Shown: positions 7,295 through 15,469, numbered from the stretch's first letter. The stretch: 64,000 nucleotides of DNA from an uncultured Bacteroidales bacterium (GCA_903903985.1 CAIVAT010000118.1:1-64000), one strand, 5' to 3'. The notes: generated by a model from the letters alone, not told the origin. Translations and numbers: made by a program.

Positions 7295-8989
7295 TTATTT
7301 CACAATTTGCCTGTCATCAAGTCTTTCACCTGGCAAAGTCATCCCGTCAAATGTTGAAGTTAATGACTCTGCTTTTCCATCTTTGTTTAAAATGAATGAG
7401 ATCCTGCTTGCAACTTCCAATGCAAAATAATCTAATTCACTTGTGGGCAGCAACTCGTATTTAGGCATATTCGGCGTTAATACAAATAATTTGTCATTCT
7501 CTTTTACTATCTCAATTACGTAATTATTTCCAAAATCATACTTGCCGGTTAATTTATCAAAAAAGTCCGGATTTATTTTTACCTGCATTTCATCTTTTAG
7601 TCTGTTTGCTTCAAAAGACACACCATCTTGATATTGAATTAAGCGCTCTGCAATTGATGACGTATCTGATACAAATATAATCCTTGCATTCATGGTCTTG
7701 AAATAAAACTCTTTTGCAGAAATGGGTGTCAATGGACTTGGGGCCTGACCTGTAACTTGTCCAAATAATTGTTTGCCTTTCAATGTTACCAGCATGGCCA
7801 TGCCATGACCATAATTATACCTGCCCACATATTTTTCCAAAATGTCTTCACTTACAGTTGTGTCATTTAATCCAATATTATTTTTCTCCATTTTATCTGA
7901 AAGTATAAATTCAGATATTGCCTGACCATTTGATATTGGATTAATTCCCTGGGGCGTTGGAAGCGAGTTACACAACACGCAAATGGTAAGTTTATTTTCC
8001 GGTTGGCGTTCAAGATAAGAATAGAAACCTGAGGAAACACCGGAATGTTGAATAAATTTGAGCCCCCTGTTCATACTTAAGAACCAACCAAACCCATAGT
8101 CAACCTTGCCACCGTTATTTAATACCGACTGTGTGAAAGCTGTTTTTAATGTGGCATCCGATAGTACTTTTCCATTAAAAACAGCTTCGTTCCATTTAAA
8201 CAGATCCTCTGCAGTGGAATAGATACTCCCAACCCCCAGAGCCCACGACATTTCCTGAAAGTCTGCTTTTTTTACTGCTTCACCATTCATGCTGTATCCC
8301 TGAGCCTCGTATCCCAATACTTTACTTGTTTCGTAAATTCCTGTATTGTTCATTCCCAGGGGTTTAAAGAATGTTTCGTTAAGATATTCACTTAAAGTTT
8401 TACCTGAAAGTTGCGCAACGATATATCCTAAAATAAAATAACCAGAATTATTGTATTGGTAATGTTCTCCCGGATTAAAATCGTATGGAACATTTTCAAT
8501 AATATCAAGTAATGCTTGAGGAGAAATCGGTTTGGTTACATCCAAATCAGGTTGAAAATCATAATCATGGATTCCGGAGGTATGCGTAAGAAGTTGATAA
8601 ATGGTTACTTCGTTGCTTCGTGGAAAATCGGGGATGTACTTTGATAATTTATCCTCTGTCTTTATCATTCCTTCTTCCTGCAGTTTGAGAATTGCAACAG
8701 CAGTAAATTGTTTTGAAATAGAGCCTATTTTAAACTTTGTATCAGGCGTAACCGGAATTTTCTTTTCAATATCGGCATACCCAAATCCTTTTTGGTAAAC
8801 AATATCTCCGTTTTGGGCAACCAATACCGAAGCTCCCGGCATTGTACCCATTTTTAAATTTTTAAATATGTTGGAAATGCAAGTATCTAAGCCGGGTATT
8901 TTATTTTTTCCCTGAGCTTGCAGATTAATACTAACTATAAGGTTAATCAAAATGATTACAGACGAAATAGGTCCAATTTTTTTCCCCAT
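7295..8989 (-). CDS. Serine hydrolase, class C beta-lactamase-like (PBP4*/esterase family)
   Basis: This 564-residue protein has an N-terminal hydrophobic export signal (about 7-26). The catalytic domain shows the three beta-lactamase/penicillin-binding signatures: S-I-S-K at 90-93 (nucleophile Ser90), Y-N-N at 179-181, and H-S-G at 315-317, which replaces K-T-G as in class C-like peptidases and esterases. The last 190 or so residues form an added beta-rich domain often found in these proteins. Likely roles are D-Ala-D-Ala or small-peptide/ester hydrolysis in the periplasm; antibiotic resistance should not be assumed. In the array it lies between S6 and the transposase fragment. Confidence 0.8.
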   Translation of the reverse strand: MGKKIGPISSVIILINLIVSINLQAQGKNKIPGLDTCISNIFKNLKMGTMPGASVLVAQNGDIVYQKGFGYADIEKKIPVTPDTKFKIGSISKQFTAVAILKLQEEGMIKTEDKLSKYIPDFPRSNEVTIYQLLTHTSGIHDYDFQPDLDVTKPISPQALLDIIENVPYDFNPGEHYQYNNSGYFILGYIVAQLSGKTLSEYLNETFFKPLGMNNTGIYETSKVLGYEAQGYSMNGEAVKKADFQEMSWALGVGSIYSTAEDLFKWNEAVFNGKVLSDATLKTAFTQSVLNNGGKVDYGFGWFLSMNRGLKFIQHSGVSSGFYSYLERQPENKLTICVLCNSLPTPQGINPISNGQAISEFILSDKMEKNNIGLNDTTVSEDILEKYVGRYNYGHGMAMLVTLKGKQLFGQVTGQAPSPLTPISAKEFYFKTMNARIIFVSDTSSIAERLIQYQDGVSFEANRLKDEMQVKINPDFFDKLTGKYDFGNNYVIEIVKENDKLFVLTPNMPKYELLPTSELDYFALEVASRISFILNKDGKAESLTSTFDGMTLPGERLDDRQIVK

Positions 8990-9053
8990 AATTACTACCT
9001 ATTTAAATTAACTTTTTCGCATTATCAATTTTTTCTGAAGAATTAACATGATA

Positions 9054-9150
9054 CCGCATAACGCCTGTTTGCAACCACAGAAAAGGGAAACCCATTAAAA
9101 GCCTCACCATTGCATGTTTTTTGGCGGGTGCAAGTTCGTTATGCCCAGTG
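9054..9150 (-). repeat. attC-like site S6 (one of the two best)
   Basis: On the minus strand the outer boxes are GCATAACG (9137-9144) and CGTTATGC (9056-9063), perfectly complementary. The inner boxes contain CTTGCACCCG and GGTTGCAAAC, pairing through TTGCA/TGCAA with unequal spacing to the outer boxes. The total length is about 90 bases with a variable centre. It begins 28 bases after the DUF1801 gene stop. This closely resembles chromosomal integron attC sites, which commonly end in GTTATGC. Confidence 0.65.
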
Positions 9151-9178
9151 CTTTCCTACACAAGAATAAAATTAGAAA

Positions 9179-9571
9179 TCATTTCATATATCCAAGTTTT
9201 TCCCAAGCAATAATGCCCATCTCAAGAAGTATCCTTAGTTCGATTTCGTTAATTTGTTCTTCTTTATTAAAATGGAAACATGTTTTTCCCTTTAAAAATT
9301 TATTCAACGAAGGTGCAACCTCTTTCATTTTTGAATCCATATATATGGGGAAGAAATGCAATGTTACACTGTCCCTTCGCTGGGCTATTTGGGCGAAAAA
9401 CATTCCAGGAACCATTTTTTTATTATATCCATATGGAACTGGCTTGTTGCCAATAATCTCAAATGAACTATTTGGTGAATCAATACTGACTACCATGGGT
9501 GGAGTATATTTTTCCAGGTTCATTTTCAATTTGTCGAAAATTATTTTCCTCGATTCTTCTGTGATGGGCAT
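9179..9571 (-). CDS. DUF1801-like small protein
   Basis: This 130-residue cytoplasmic protein has no signal or membrane segment. The P-V-P-Y-G-Y core and the C-terminal G-K-T-C-F-H-F-N-K followed by helices (INEIELRILLEMG) match the DUF1801/YdhG-like fold, in which a G-K-x-x-I/F-x-F stretch recurs. Relatives include iron-chaperone-like and YjbR-like proteins, but the biochemical role is unknown. DUF1801 proteins are frequent integron cassette cargo, which fits its place between S7 and S6. Confidence 0.6.
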   Translation of the reverse strand: MPITEESRKIIFDKLKMNLEKYTPPMVVSIDSPNSSFEIIGNKPVPYGYNKKMVPGMFFAQIAQRRDSVTLHFFPIYMDSKMKEVAPSLNKFLKGKTCFHFNKEEQINEIELRILLEMGIIAWEKLGYMK

Positions 9572-9631
9572 ATCTGTTTTTTGTTTTTACAGTGAAAAGT
9601 TCATGAACTTTGCAGTATTGTCATCGCATTG

Positions 9632-9781
9632 GGCATAACGCCCCGCTTGCAGTCTCAGTGCGGGCATTAGCAGGTTGATATTCGAATTTCGTCCCATGTT
9701 TAGCAGCTCCCACCACTCTCCTCCCCACAATGCCCCACAATGCCCCGCATTGCTCGGCTGCAGGCTCGTTGGCAGCAGGGC
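9632..9781 (-). repeat. attC-like site S7 (long)
   Basis: The minus strand starts CTGCCAACGAGCCTGCAGCC and ends GACTGCAAGCGGGGCGTTAT followed by GCCC. Outer AACG/CGTT and inner CTGCAG/CTGCAAG boxes pair imperfectly. The site is about 150 bases, longer than the others, because the centre holds a short repeat (atgccccacaatgcccc) and an extra stretch. Similar long variable centres are known in chromosomal attC sites. Confidence 0.5.
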
Positions 9782-9790
9782 TTTATTCAT

Positions 9791-9889
9791 TCATTCACCA
9801 TACCTTCCAATAATTTTGGCAATTTCTTTTTCAATTTCTGATTCAAACGCAATATGTTGTAATATCTTAAAGTTGACTAATATAGTTTC
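9791..9889 (-). pseudogene. Possible 32-codon gene remnant in the array
   Basis: Between S7 and the YdeI-like gene, an open frame of 32 codons follows a TGA and ends at 9791 with K-E-I-A-K-I-I-G-R-Y-G-E. The composition looks like real protein (amphipathic helix), but no start codon fits and no family is recognised. It could be the tail of a cassette gene removed by deletion. Chance is also possible at this length. Confidence 0.25.
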
Positions 9890-9901
9890 TCATCGAATTA
9901 A

Positions 9902-10480
9902 TTAATCATTTAATCCCTTACCATTGAGAATTTGCTGCGTACATTTTTCAACCCTTGATTCCCTGGTTTTGGACTGTTTGGGTGCAGAAAAATAAAGGAT
10001 GTATGCTCTTTGCCGCCCTGGTGTCAAAGCTTCAAAGGCAGTTTTCAAGGAAGGGATTTTATCGAATTTGTTTTGAAACTCTTCAGGAATTATAAATTCT
10101 GTATTCTTTTTAAAATTCACTTCCAAACCAGCTTTTTCAATTTCGATGGCTTCATTTATATAACCTATCAGGATGTGTTTCAACTCAACTATTTCTCCAA
10201 TATTGGTGAACCTTACCTGGCGTGATGCCTGCACATTTTCTGTTTGCTGGATCAGAATACCAAAGGTATCTTTTAATAAGGCCCCCTTGAAAAACAGTAT
10301 TGCACAGTATTCCTTAAATCCATGTATTAAAACTATGTTTCTTTTCTGAAACGTGTAACAAGGAACACCCCACTTAAATTCTTCGGTCAGCTGACAATCA
10401 AGAATGATCATTCTCAATTTCTCAAATTCATCCTGCCACTTTTTGGCTCTGCTTAAATATATATCAACCTTTGGATTCAT
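9902..10480 (-). CDS. YdeI/OmpD-associated, DUF1801-type protein
   Basis: This is a 192-residue protein from the chosen start at 10480 (M-N-P-K-V-D-I-Y-L); an upstream ATG at 10510 would add ten atypical residues. The N-terminal half is a DUF1801 domain (K-W-G-V-P-C-Y-T-F at about 54-62, then I-H-G-F-K-E-Y-C-A-I-L-F-F-K-G). The C-terminal half (about 125-190) is the YdeI/OmpD-associated helical region with F-E-A-L-T-P-G-R-Q-R-A-Y and S-R-V-E-K-C motifs. It is cytoplasmic with unknown biochemistry; relatives are linked to stress or peptide resistance. It is a single-gene cassette bounded by S8 upstream and S7 downstream. Confidence 0.75.
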   Translation of the reverse strand: MNPKVDIYLSRAKKWQDEFEKLRMIILDCQLTEEFKWGVPCYTFQKRNIVLIHGFKEYCAILFFKGALLKDTFGILIQQTENVQASRQVRFTNIGEIVELKHILIGYINEAIEIEKAGLEVNFKKNTEFIIPEEFQNKFDKIPSLKTAFEALTPGRQRAYILYFSAPKQSKTRESRVEKCTQQILNGKGLND

Positions 10481-10540
10481 TCTATTCTTTGTTATTATCT
10501 GATATTCCATTTATAAGAGTTTTGTTGTCTTTTAATGTTA

Positions 10541-10636
10541 CTGCCAACGTATGGCTTGCAACTGCAGCAAAAATAAACATTTGCCAAGCCCTGTTAATGC
10601 TGGTTTTATTGCAGTTGAAAGGTTTTTGGGCACAGT
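10541..10636 (-). repeat. attC-like site S8
   Basis: On the minus strand the site runs from GTGCCCAAAAACC to ACGTTGGCAG. The inner boxes CAACTGCA (plus 10610-10617) and TGCAGTTG (plus 10559-10566) are perfectly complementary over 8 bases. The outer boxes GCCCAAA and CGTTGGC pair less well. It begins 7 bases after the stop codon of the lipoprotein gene at 10643. Confidence 0.55.
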
Positions 10637-10642
10637 GATTTT

Positions 10643-11068
10643 TTATTCATATTGCAGGTTGCCACTATACAATGTAGTATCAAATTCTTCTGAATCTAAA
10701 TAAGCTTTCACTATTGTTTCTGAATGAAATGGTTTTGTAAGATCAGTCCCAAATTGCATTGGTGCAAAACTTATGTTTATGGTATCAGAAAATGCGCCAC
10801 CTGGTTTAATCAGAAGTGGAAAATCTCCTCTTTTTCCGTCGCCATAAGTGAGAACGGTCAATCGTTCAGCATTGGTTTTTCCTCTTATAAAAAGCATCAC
10901 ATGGCCAAAATTCATCCGTGGAGCATGGTGCATTGTGGTAAACCATAAACAACCATATATTTTCAATGATAATCTTTTAGAATTATGATTGCTGACTCGT
11001 GAATTGTTAGTTTCAACGCAACATACCAATGCTACCACCAAAAGTAAGTAAACTACTGATTTTTTCAT
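10643..11068 (-). CDS. Small lipoprotein of unknown function
   Basis: The protein is 141 residues from the chosen start at 11068, where M-K-K-S-V-V-Y-L-L-L opens a signal peptide with a Cys pair (A-L-V-C-C) fit for lipidation. The longer frame from 11128 would translate through the attC-like boundary S9, so it is unlikely. The body contains a G-C-L-W-F-T-T-M-H-H-A-P-R motif and short beta strands; no family is recognised. It is the first cassette gene after the recombinase remnant. Confidence 0.6.
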   Translation of the reverse strand: MKKSVVYLLLVVALVCCVETNNSRVSNHNSKRLSLKIYGCLWFTTMHHAPRMNFGHVMLFIRGKTNAERLTVLTYGDGKRGDFPLLIKPGGAFSDTINISFAPMQFGTDLTKPFHSETIVKAYLDSEEFDTTLYSGNLQYE

Positions 11069-11090
11069 TTCAAAATGGATAATTGCATTG

Positions 11091-11130
11091 TGCCCAACGA
11101 TTAAGTATCCGGTATTGCTGATAGGCAACC
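11091..11130 (-). repeat. Half attC-like or attI-like boundary S9
   Basis: The minus strand carries CGTTGGGC (plus 11092-11099), an exact fit to the integron core box GTTRRRY. It is preceded by GGTTGCC and a small CAGCAATACCGG stem region. No full partner arm was found, so it is either the 3' half of a decayed attC or a recombination site next to the recombinase remnant. Confidence 0.4.
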
Positions 11131-11222
11131 TGTAGTCGTGTTCTGAATATCAACAAGATAGTGCATATATGCACAAAGATACTAAATAACTTTTCCTGAT
11201 TCTGCATGATTATATATTTTTT

Positions 11223-11443
11223 TTAGGGCAGTAAATTATCCGGTGGGATCCTTATCTGATCCTACACCTTCGTGGTAATATGGGCGTAAATCTGCGTGGT
11301 TTTCGGACTGGAATGACCCAGCATTTCCAGGATGTACCGGAAGTTGGTGTTGTGCTCAAACCAGTGATTTCAAAAGTGTGGCGTAATGGTTGAATCGTAA
11401 TCCTGCCCTTCCTGCCTTTACCCTGTGAAATCCTGATCAGCAT
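11223..11443 (-). pseudogene. Ruined tyrosine recombinase (integrase-like) C-terminus
   Basis: Translation gives three recognisable blocks of a Xer/IntI-type recombinase. The strand after box I, M-L-I-R-I-S-Q-G-K-G-R-K-G-R, is joined directly to box II, Q-P-L-R-H-T-F. In a second frame comes the tail E-H-N-T-N-F-R-Y-I-L-E-M-L-G-H-S-S and P-K-T-T-Q-I-Y-A-H, with the catalytic Tyr. A TAG then precedes D-Q-I-R-I-P-P-D-N-L, which matches the normal family ending. At least three lesions are visible: deletion of the stretch between GKGRK and box II, a frameshift after R-H-T-F, and a late stop. It lies at the 5' end of the cassette array, on the same strand as the cassettes. Confidence 0.7.
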
Positions 11444-11656
11444 GCGTTAGGAGTCAATGGCAAATGATTCACGTTTTCCGCAGTGAAATAATTTATAACG
11501 CTTAATCCGTTTCAATTACAAAGGTCATTCACCCCGCTGCCCTTTCTTTTGAAAAATACTTTAAACCGGGTGCAACCTTTTGAACACTTCTGCTGTCAAT
11601 TAAAATAACTGTATCTACAAATCGTCACGTGTCACGTCTTTTAACACATTGATCTC

Positions 11657-12310
11657 ATGGCCCGTACAAAAAACAATTGCATTACATACGGCTCATCCGG
11701 CAAGATGGGCCATGTTGTATTTACCGTCGATGGAAGAATGCGCCCGAAACCCGATATCTCCCGAAGGGTATGGACACAACCTCAGAAGCTGCACCTCGAA
11801 CGGGTGGAAGAGTCAAAGAGGTATGGCCGATGGGCAATCTGCGACCCGGAGTTGAATGAATTTTACGCAAGGAAAGCAGCGGACAAACATGGTTTGGGAG
11901 CCTGGCATATGGCCATCAGCGACTATTTCCATCCGCCGGAGATCATGAGCGCCGACTTCAGGAATGTCAACCGCACAAAAGGAAGGAACATAATCATCTG
12001 TGCAACCGATAATTTTGAAGTTAAAAAGGTGATGGTCTCTTTCATCTCGCCGGCATCAGAAATCCTCGAAAACGGCCATGCTGACCGGGAATCGGGTCAC
12101 TTCGCCTGGAATTATCGGCTGAAGTCTGATATTGGATTTGTTCCGGGTCTTTCTGTGTTCATCAGGGCAATGGATGTTGCGGGGAATATCACCATGGTAA
12201 CCCTTACCTGGCCGTTTGATTGTCAAAATTTGGTCAATTTCGCATTGCCGAATGTGCTGCAATCAGGAAAGAAGAGGCTTAAAAGCCAGCTGAGGATCTG
12301 GAACGGCTGA
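11657..12310 (+). CDS. Conserved Bacteroidota protein of unknown function
   Basis: This 217-residue protein has no signal peptide or membrane helix. The N-terminus (S-S-G-K-M-G-H-V-V-F) and the central R-K-A-A-D-K-H-G-L-G-A-W-H-M-A-I-S-D-Y-F segment recall a family of uncharacterised proteins seen singly in Bacteroidota genomes. The second half has beta character (N-R-T-K-G-R-N-I-I-I-C-A-T-D-N-F) and may be Ig-like. No catalytic residues can be named. It is flanked by spaces of about 200 and 290 bases, so it is probably monocistronic. The first plus-strand gene after the array, it may mark the array's edge. Confidence 0.6.
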   Translation: MARTKNNCITYGSSGKMGHVVFTVDGRMRPKPDISRRVWTQPQKLHLERVEESKRYGRWAICDPELNEFYARKAADKHGLGAWHMAISDYFHPPEIMSADFRNVNRTKGRNIIICATDNFEVKKVMVSFISPASEILENGHADRESGHFAWNYRLKSDIGFVPGLSVFIRAMDVAGNITMVTLTWPFDCQNLVNFALPNVLQSGKKRLKSQLRIWNG

Positions 12311-12577
12311 ATCATGCATTGAGACTTATTATCATCCTGTCCGGAAGATCGGAGAGGGCACGCCAGGGAAAGGTCAGATGAAGGTCAGCGGAAGGTTAGA
12401 GAAAGAAGGGGAAAAATCATTGGGAAAAAATATCTTGTTGATATCAGGCCTGCGGGGAACAGGTATTTTACAAGGGTTCTGATACAGAAACGGACAGCAA
12501 ATATATTGCAAATCAGGCAAAAAAGCAAAATCATTTTTCTGTTTAACCCAGATACCGGTTTTCAGGGATAATTTTAA

Positions 12578-12585
12578 TATTTTTG
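12578..12585 (+). promoter_or_regulatory. Candidate -7 box for acetyl-CoA synthetase
   Basis: TATTTTTG fits TAnnTTTG and ends 14 bases before the ATG at 12600, implying a very short leader. The rest of the 12311-12599 spacer holds no ORF or strong repeat that I can see. Confidence 0.45.
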
Positions 12586-12599
12586 CTAAAACTCAAAGC

Positions 12600-14657
12600 A
12601 TGATCAACCAGGCACTCCTGAATCCCAAAAGCATTGTTGTTGTTGGCGGTTCCAATGATGTTCAGAAACCGGGCGGGGCGGTGCTCCGCAACCTGATCGA
12701 AGGGAATTTCAAAGGCAATCTCTATGTTACCAATCTAAAGGAATCCATGGTCCAGGGAATAAAAAGTTTCCAGGACCCGGCCCAGCTGCCGGAGGTGGAC
12801 CTGGCCATCCTTGCCATTGCTGCTAAATACATTCCTGATACCGTGCAATTGCTGGTGAGCCGGAAAAATACCCGCGGATTTATCATTCTTTCGGCAGGAT
12901 TCAGTGAGGAAAACCATGCAGGGAAGCTCCTTGAGGAGCAGGTGGTGGAAACCATCAGCGCGGCCGGGGGATCTTTGATCGGCCCCAATTGCATCGGGGT
13001 GCTCACGCCTGTTTACCATGGCGTATTCACCAAACCAATTCCCACGCTGGATCCCAAAGGCTGTGACTTTATTTCCGGATCCGGCGCCACCGCGGTCTTC
13101 ATCATGGAGGCCGGTATTCCCAACGGGCTTACTTTTTCACAGGTTTTTTCCGTCGGAAACAGCGCCCAGCTTGGTGTTGAGGAAATCCTGGCGCATCTCG
13201 ATGAAAGTTTCGACCCGGTGACCAGTTCCCGGATCAAATTGCTGTATATTGAAACAATATCAAAACCGCAGATGCTGTTAAAGCATGCCGCTTCGCTTAT
13301 ACGCAAAGGGTGCTGCATCGCTGCAGTGAAGGCTGGATCGTCTGAAGCCGGCAGTCGTGCGGCCTCATCGCATACGGGTGCATTGGCAAGTCCCGACGAA
13401 GCTGTAAGTGCGCTCTTTCGCAAAGCAGGCATTGTGCGTTGCAACGGCCGGGAAGAATTGATCAGCGTGGCTTCCGTATTTACCTTCCCGCAACTGAAAG
13501 GCGACAACCTGGCCATCATCACGCATGCTGGCGGCCCTGCCGTGATGCTCACTGATGCTTTGTCAAATGCCGGAATGCATGTTCCGCATATTGACAACCC
13601 TGCATCGGGTGATCTCCTGGCCCAATTGTATCCCGGTTCTTCCGTTGGCAACCCGATCGACTTCCTTGCTACCGGTACGGCAGAACAACTGGGAACCATC
13701 ATTGATTATACCGACCGGTATTTTAGCGAGGTTGACGGAATGGCAGTGATTTTCGGAACACCCGGACTGACGCCCGTATTCGATGTATATGAGCTGCTGG
13801 ATCGAAAGATGAAATCGTCAGGAAAACCGGTTTACCCCATCCTTCCATCTGTTCTCACGGCACGGGATGAGGTCAGTGACTTTGTTTCAAGGGGGAATGT
13901 ATTTTTCCCTGATGAGGTGGTATTTGGCAATGCGGTGGCGAAAGTATATCATACCCAAAAGCCGGCCCCGGCTGAACCGGAGCTGCCACGGGTTGACCTG
14001 GTGAAGATCCGTACCATTATTGATCAATCGCCCGATGGTTATCTTCCTCCGGAAGCCATCCAGGGACTCATGGATGCATGCGGAATACCAAGGGCGGGCG
14101 AAGCTGTGGTGACAACGGTTGATGATGCTGTGAGGTCAGCCGGAAGACTGGGTTTTCCCGTGGTGATGAAGGTTGTTGGCCCGGTGCATAAATCGGATGT
14201 GGGGGGCGTTGTATTGAATGTAAACAATGAAAACAAGGTAAGTAATGAATTTGAGCGGATGATGGGGATCAAAGACACAACAGCCATTCTTATCCAACCC
14301 ATGCTTTCAGGGATTGAACTTTTCATGGGGGCCAAATTTGAACCTGGTTTTGGGTACATTATCCTTTGCGGGTTGGGAGGTATCTTTATCGAAGTGCTGA
14401 AAGATATTGCTTCGGGATTATCCCCCCTTACGATGGATGAGTCCAGGGCCATGATCCGCAGCCTGAAAAGCTACAGGATTATCCAGGGCGTTCGCGGCCA
14501 GCAGGGAGTCAATGAAGAGATGTTTGCTGATATCATGCTCCGGCTTTCGGCTCTTCTGACCGCCGCACCGGAGATCGTCGAACTCGATTTCAACCCACTG
14601 CTGGGGTCACCTGATAAAGTGGTTGCAGTGGATGCAAGGATCTGTTTGAAAAAGTAG
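12600..14657 (+). CDS. Acetate-CoA ligase (ADP-forming), alpha-beta fusion
   Basis: This 685-residue protein probably makes acetate plus ATP from acetyl-CoA, ADP and phosphate during fermentation, or runs in reverse. Domains in order are a CoA-binding Rossmann domain (V-V-V-G-G-S-N at 13-19), two succinyl-CoA-ligase-like domains with the phosphorylated His258 in S-H-T-G-A-L, then an ATP-grasp domain from about residue 480 (F-P-V-V-M-K-V-V-G and H-K-S-D-V-G-G-V). The length is normal for the fused form; related acyl-CoA substrates are possible. It is transcribed alone and converges on the rhomboid gene. Confidence 0.88.
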   Translation: MINQALLNPKSIVVVGGSNDVQKPGGAVLRNLIEGNFKGNLYVTNLKESMVQGIKSFQDPAQLPEVDLAILAIAAKYIPDTVQLLVSRKNTRGFIILSAGFSEENHAGKLLEEQVVETISAAGGSLIGPNCIGVLTPVYHGVFTKPIPTLDPKGCDFISGSGATAVFIMEAGIPNGLTFSQVFSVGNSAQLGVEEILAHLDESFDPVTSSRIKLLYIETISKPQMLLKHAASLIRKGCCIAAVKAGSSEAGSRAASSHTGALASPDEAVSALFRKAGIVRCNGREELISVASVFTFPQLKGDNLAIITHAGGPAVMLTDALSNAGMHVPHIDNPASGDLLAQLYPGSSVGNPIDFLATGTAEQLGTIIDYTDRYFSEVDGMAVIFGTPGLTPVFDVYELLDRKMKSSGKPVYPILPSVLTARDEVSDFVSRGNVFFPDEVVFGNAVAKVYHTQKPAPAEPELPRVDLVKIRTIIDQSPDGYLPPEAIQGLMDACGIPRAGEAVVTTVDDAVRSAGRLGFPVVMKVVGPVHKSDVGGVVLNVNNENKVSNEFERMMGIKDTTAILIQPMLSGIELFMGAKFEPGFGYIILCGLGGIFIEVLKDIASGLSPLTMDESRAMIRSLKSYRIIQGVRGQQGVNEEMFADIMLRLSALLTAAPEIVELDFNPLLGSPDKVVAVDARICLKK

Positions 14658-14717
14658 CGGACAGGTGGATGGGTGGACGGGTGTTCATCAACCATCCTAC
14701 GTCTTACGTCTCACAGT

Positions 14718-15329
14718 TCACCCCCCGATTTGTTGCAGAAAAATCGCAATCAGTCCGGGTTTCAGGGCAATGGTGAATATTACCCCGAACAAAGCTCCCC
14801 ATAGATGGGCATCATGCCCGATGTTGTCGCGGCCGTTTTTGGCCATGTAATATTCATAGGCAACATAAAGGACCCCGAAAACAGGTGCAGGTATCGGAAC
14901 AGGAATGAGGAAGAGGAAGATCTTCCCGGCAGGAAAGAGGATAATGCTTGAGAAGACAACTGCTGAAACAGCTCCTGATGCCCCGACAGCATTATAGAAC
15001 ACATCATTTTTATGTTTTCCATAGGCGGGGATAATGGAAAGGATCAACCCGCCAAGGTACAGCAGTACGTAGTACAAACCCTCCTTCCCAGGGAAATATG
15101 TTTTAAAATTTAACTCAACGATGATGCCGAAGGAATAGAGGACCAGCATGTTGATGAACAGGTGCACATAACCGGCATGCAGGAATCCATAGGTGAAAAA
15201 CCGGTAAACCTGGTTGCTGTGTTTAACATCGTATGCATTGAACCTGAGCTTTGAAAACAGCTCTTCGCTATTCATGGCAACGATGGAAATGACAGCAGTA
15301 ATAAAGATGATGATGTTGGTGATGTTCAT
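14718..15329 (-). CDS. Rhomboid-family intramembrane serine protease
   Basis: This 203-residue, all-membrane protein has about six helices. The catalytic dyad is visible as G-A-S-G (Ser118) and the His of A-H-L-W-G-A-L-F-G (His175). The family's H-x3-N motif sits at H-L-F-I-N (56-60). The minimal six-helix core has no extra domain, like GlpG without its N-terminal part. It would cut transmembrane proteins within the inner membrane; the substrate is unknown. Upstream lies the inverted AGGGTAACA array. Confidence 0.85.
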   Translation of the reverse strand: MNITNIIIFITAVISIVAMNSEELFSKLRFNAYDVKHSNQVYRFFTYGFLHAGYVHLFINMLVLYSFGIIVELNFKTYFPGKEGLYYVLLYLGGLILSIIPAYGKHKNDVFYNAVGASGAVSAVVFSSIILFPAGKIFLFLIPVPIPAPVFGVLYVAYEYYMAKNGRDNIGHDAHLWGALFGVIFTIALKPGLIAIFLQQIGG

Positions 15330-15370
15330 AACTTGGTTTATTTGGTCTCTGGTCGCAAAGTCAAGAAGTT

Positions 15371-15466
15371 AAAGGGTGACAAAGTAACAGGGTGACAGGG
15401 TGACAAGTATACCAACCTTTTGAAATTGTTACCTTATTACCCTGTTACCCTGTTACTTTGTTACCA
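15371..15466. repeat. Inverted pair of 9-bp repeat arrays
   Basis: The left arm (about 15371-15408) is made of GGGTGACA/AAGTAACA units. The right arm (about 15428-15466) is the reverse complement of almost the same string, differing mainly where the left has GTGAC and the right GTAAC. The 38-base arms could form a long hairpin in the space between two minus-strand genes. See also the direct arrays at 42049 and 46964. Confidence 0.7.
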
Positions 15467-15469
15467 ACA

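Noticed and set aside
9587..9790. 67-residue minus-strand open frame
   Set aside because: It runs through site S7 and its repeats; the composition is not protein-like and no start signal is seen.
11677..11859. Overlapping plus-strand frames within the 11657 gene
   Set aside because: They are in other frames of a longer gene with better codon use.
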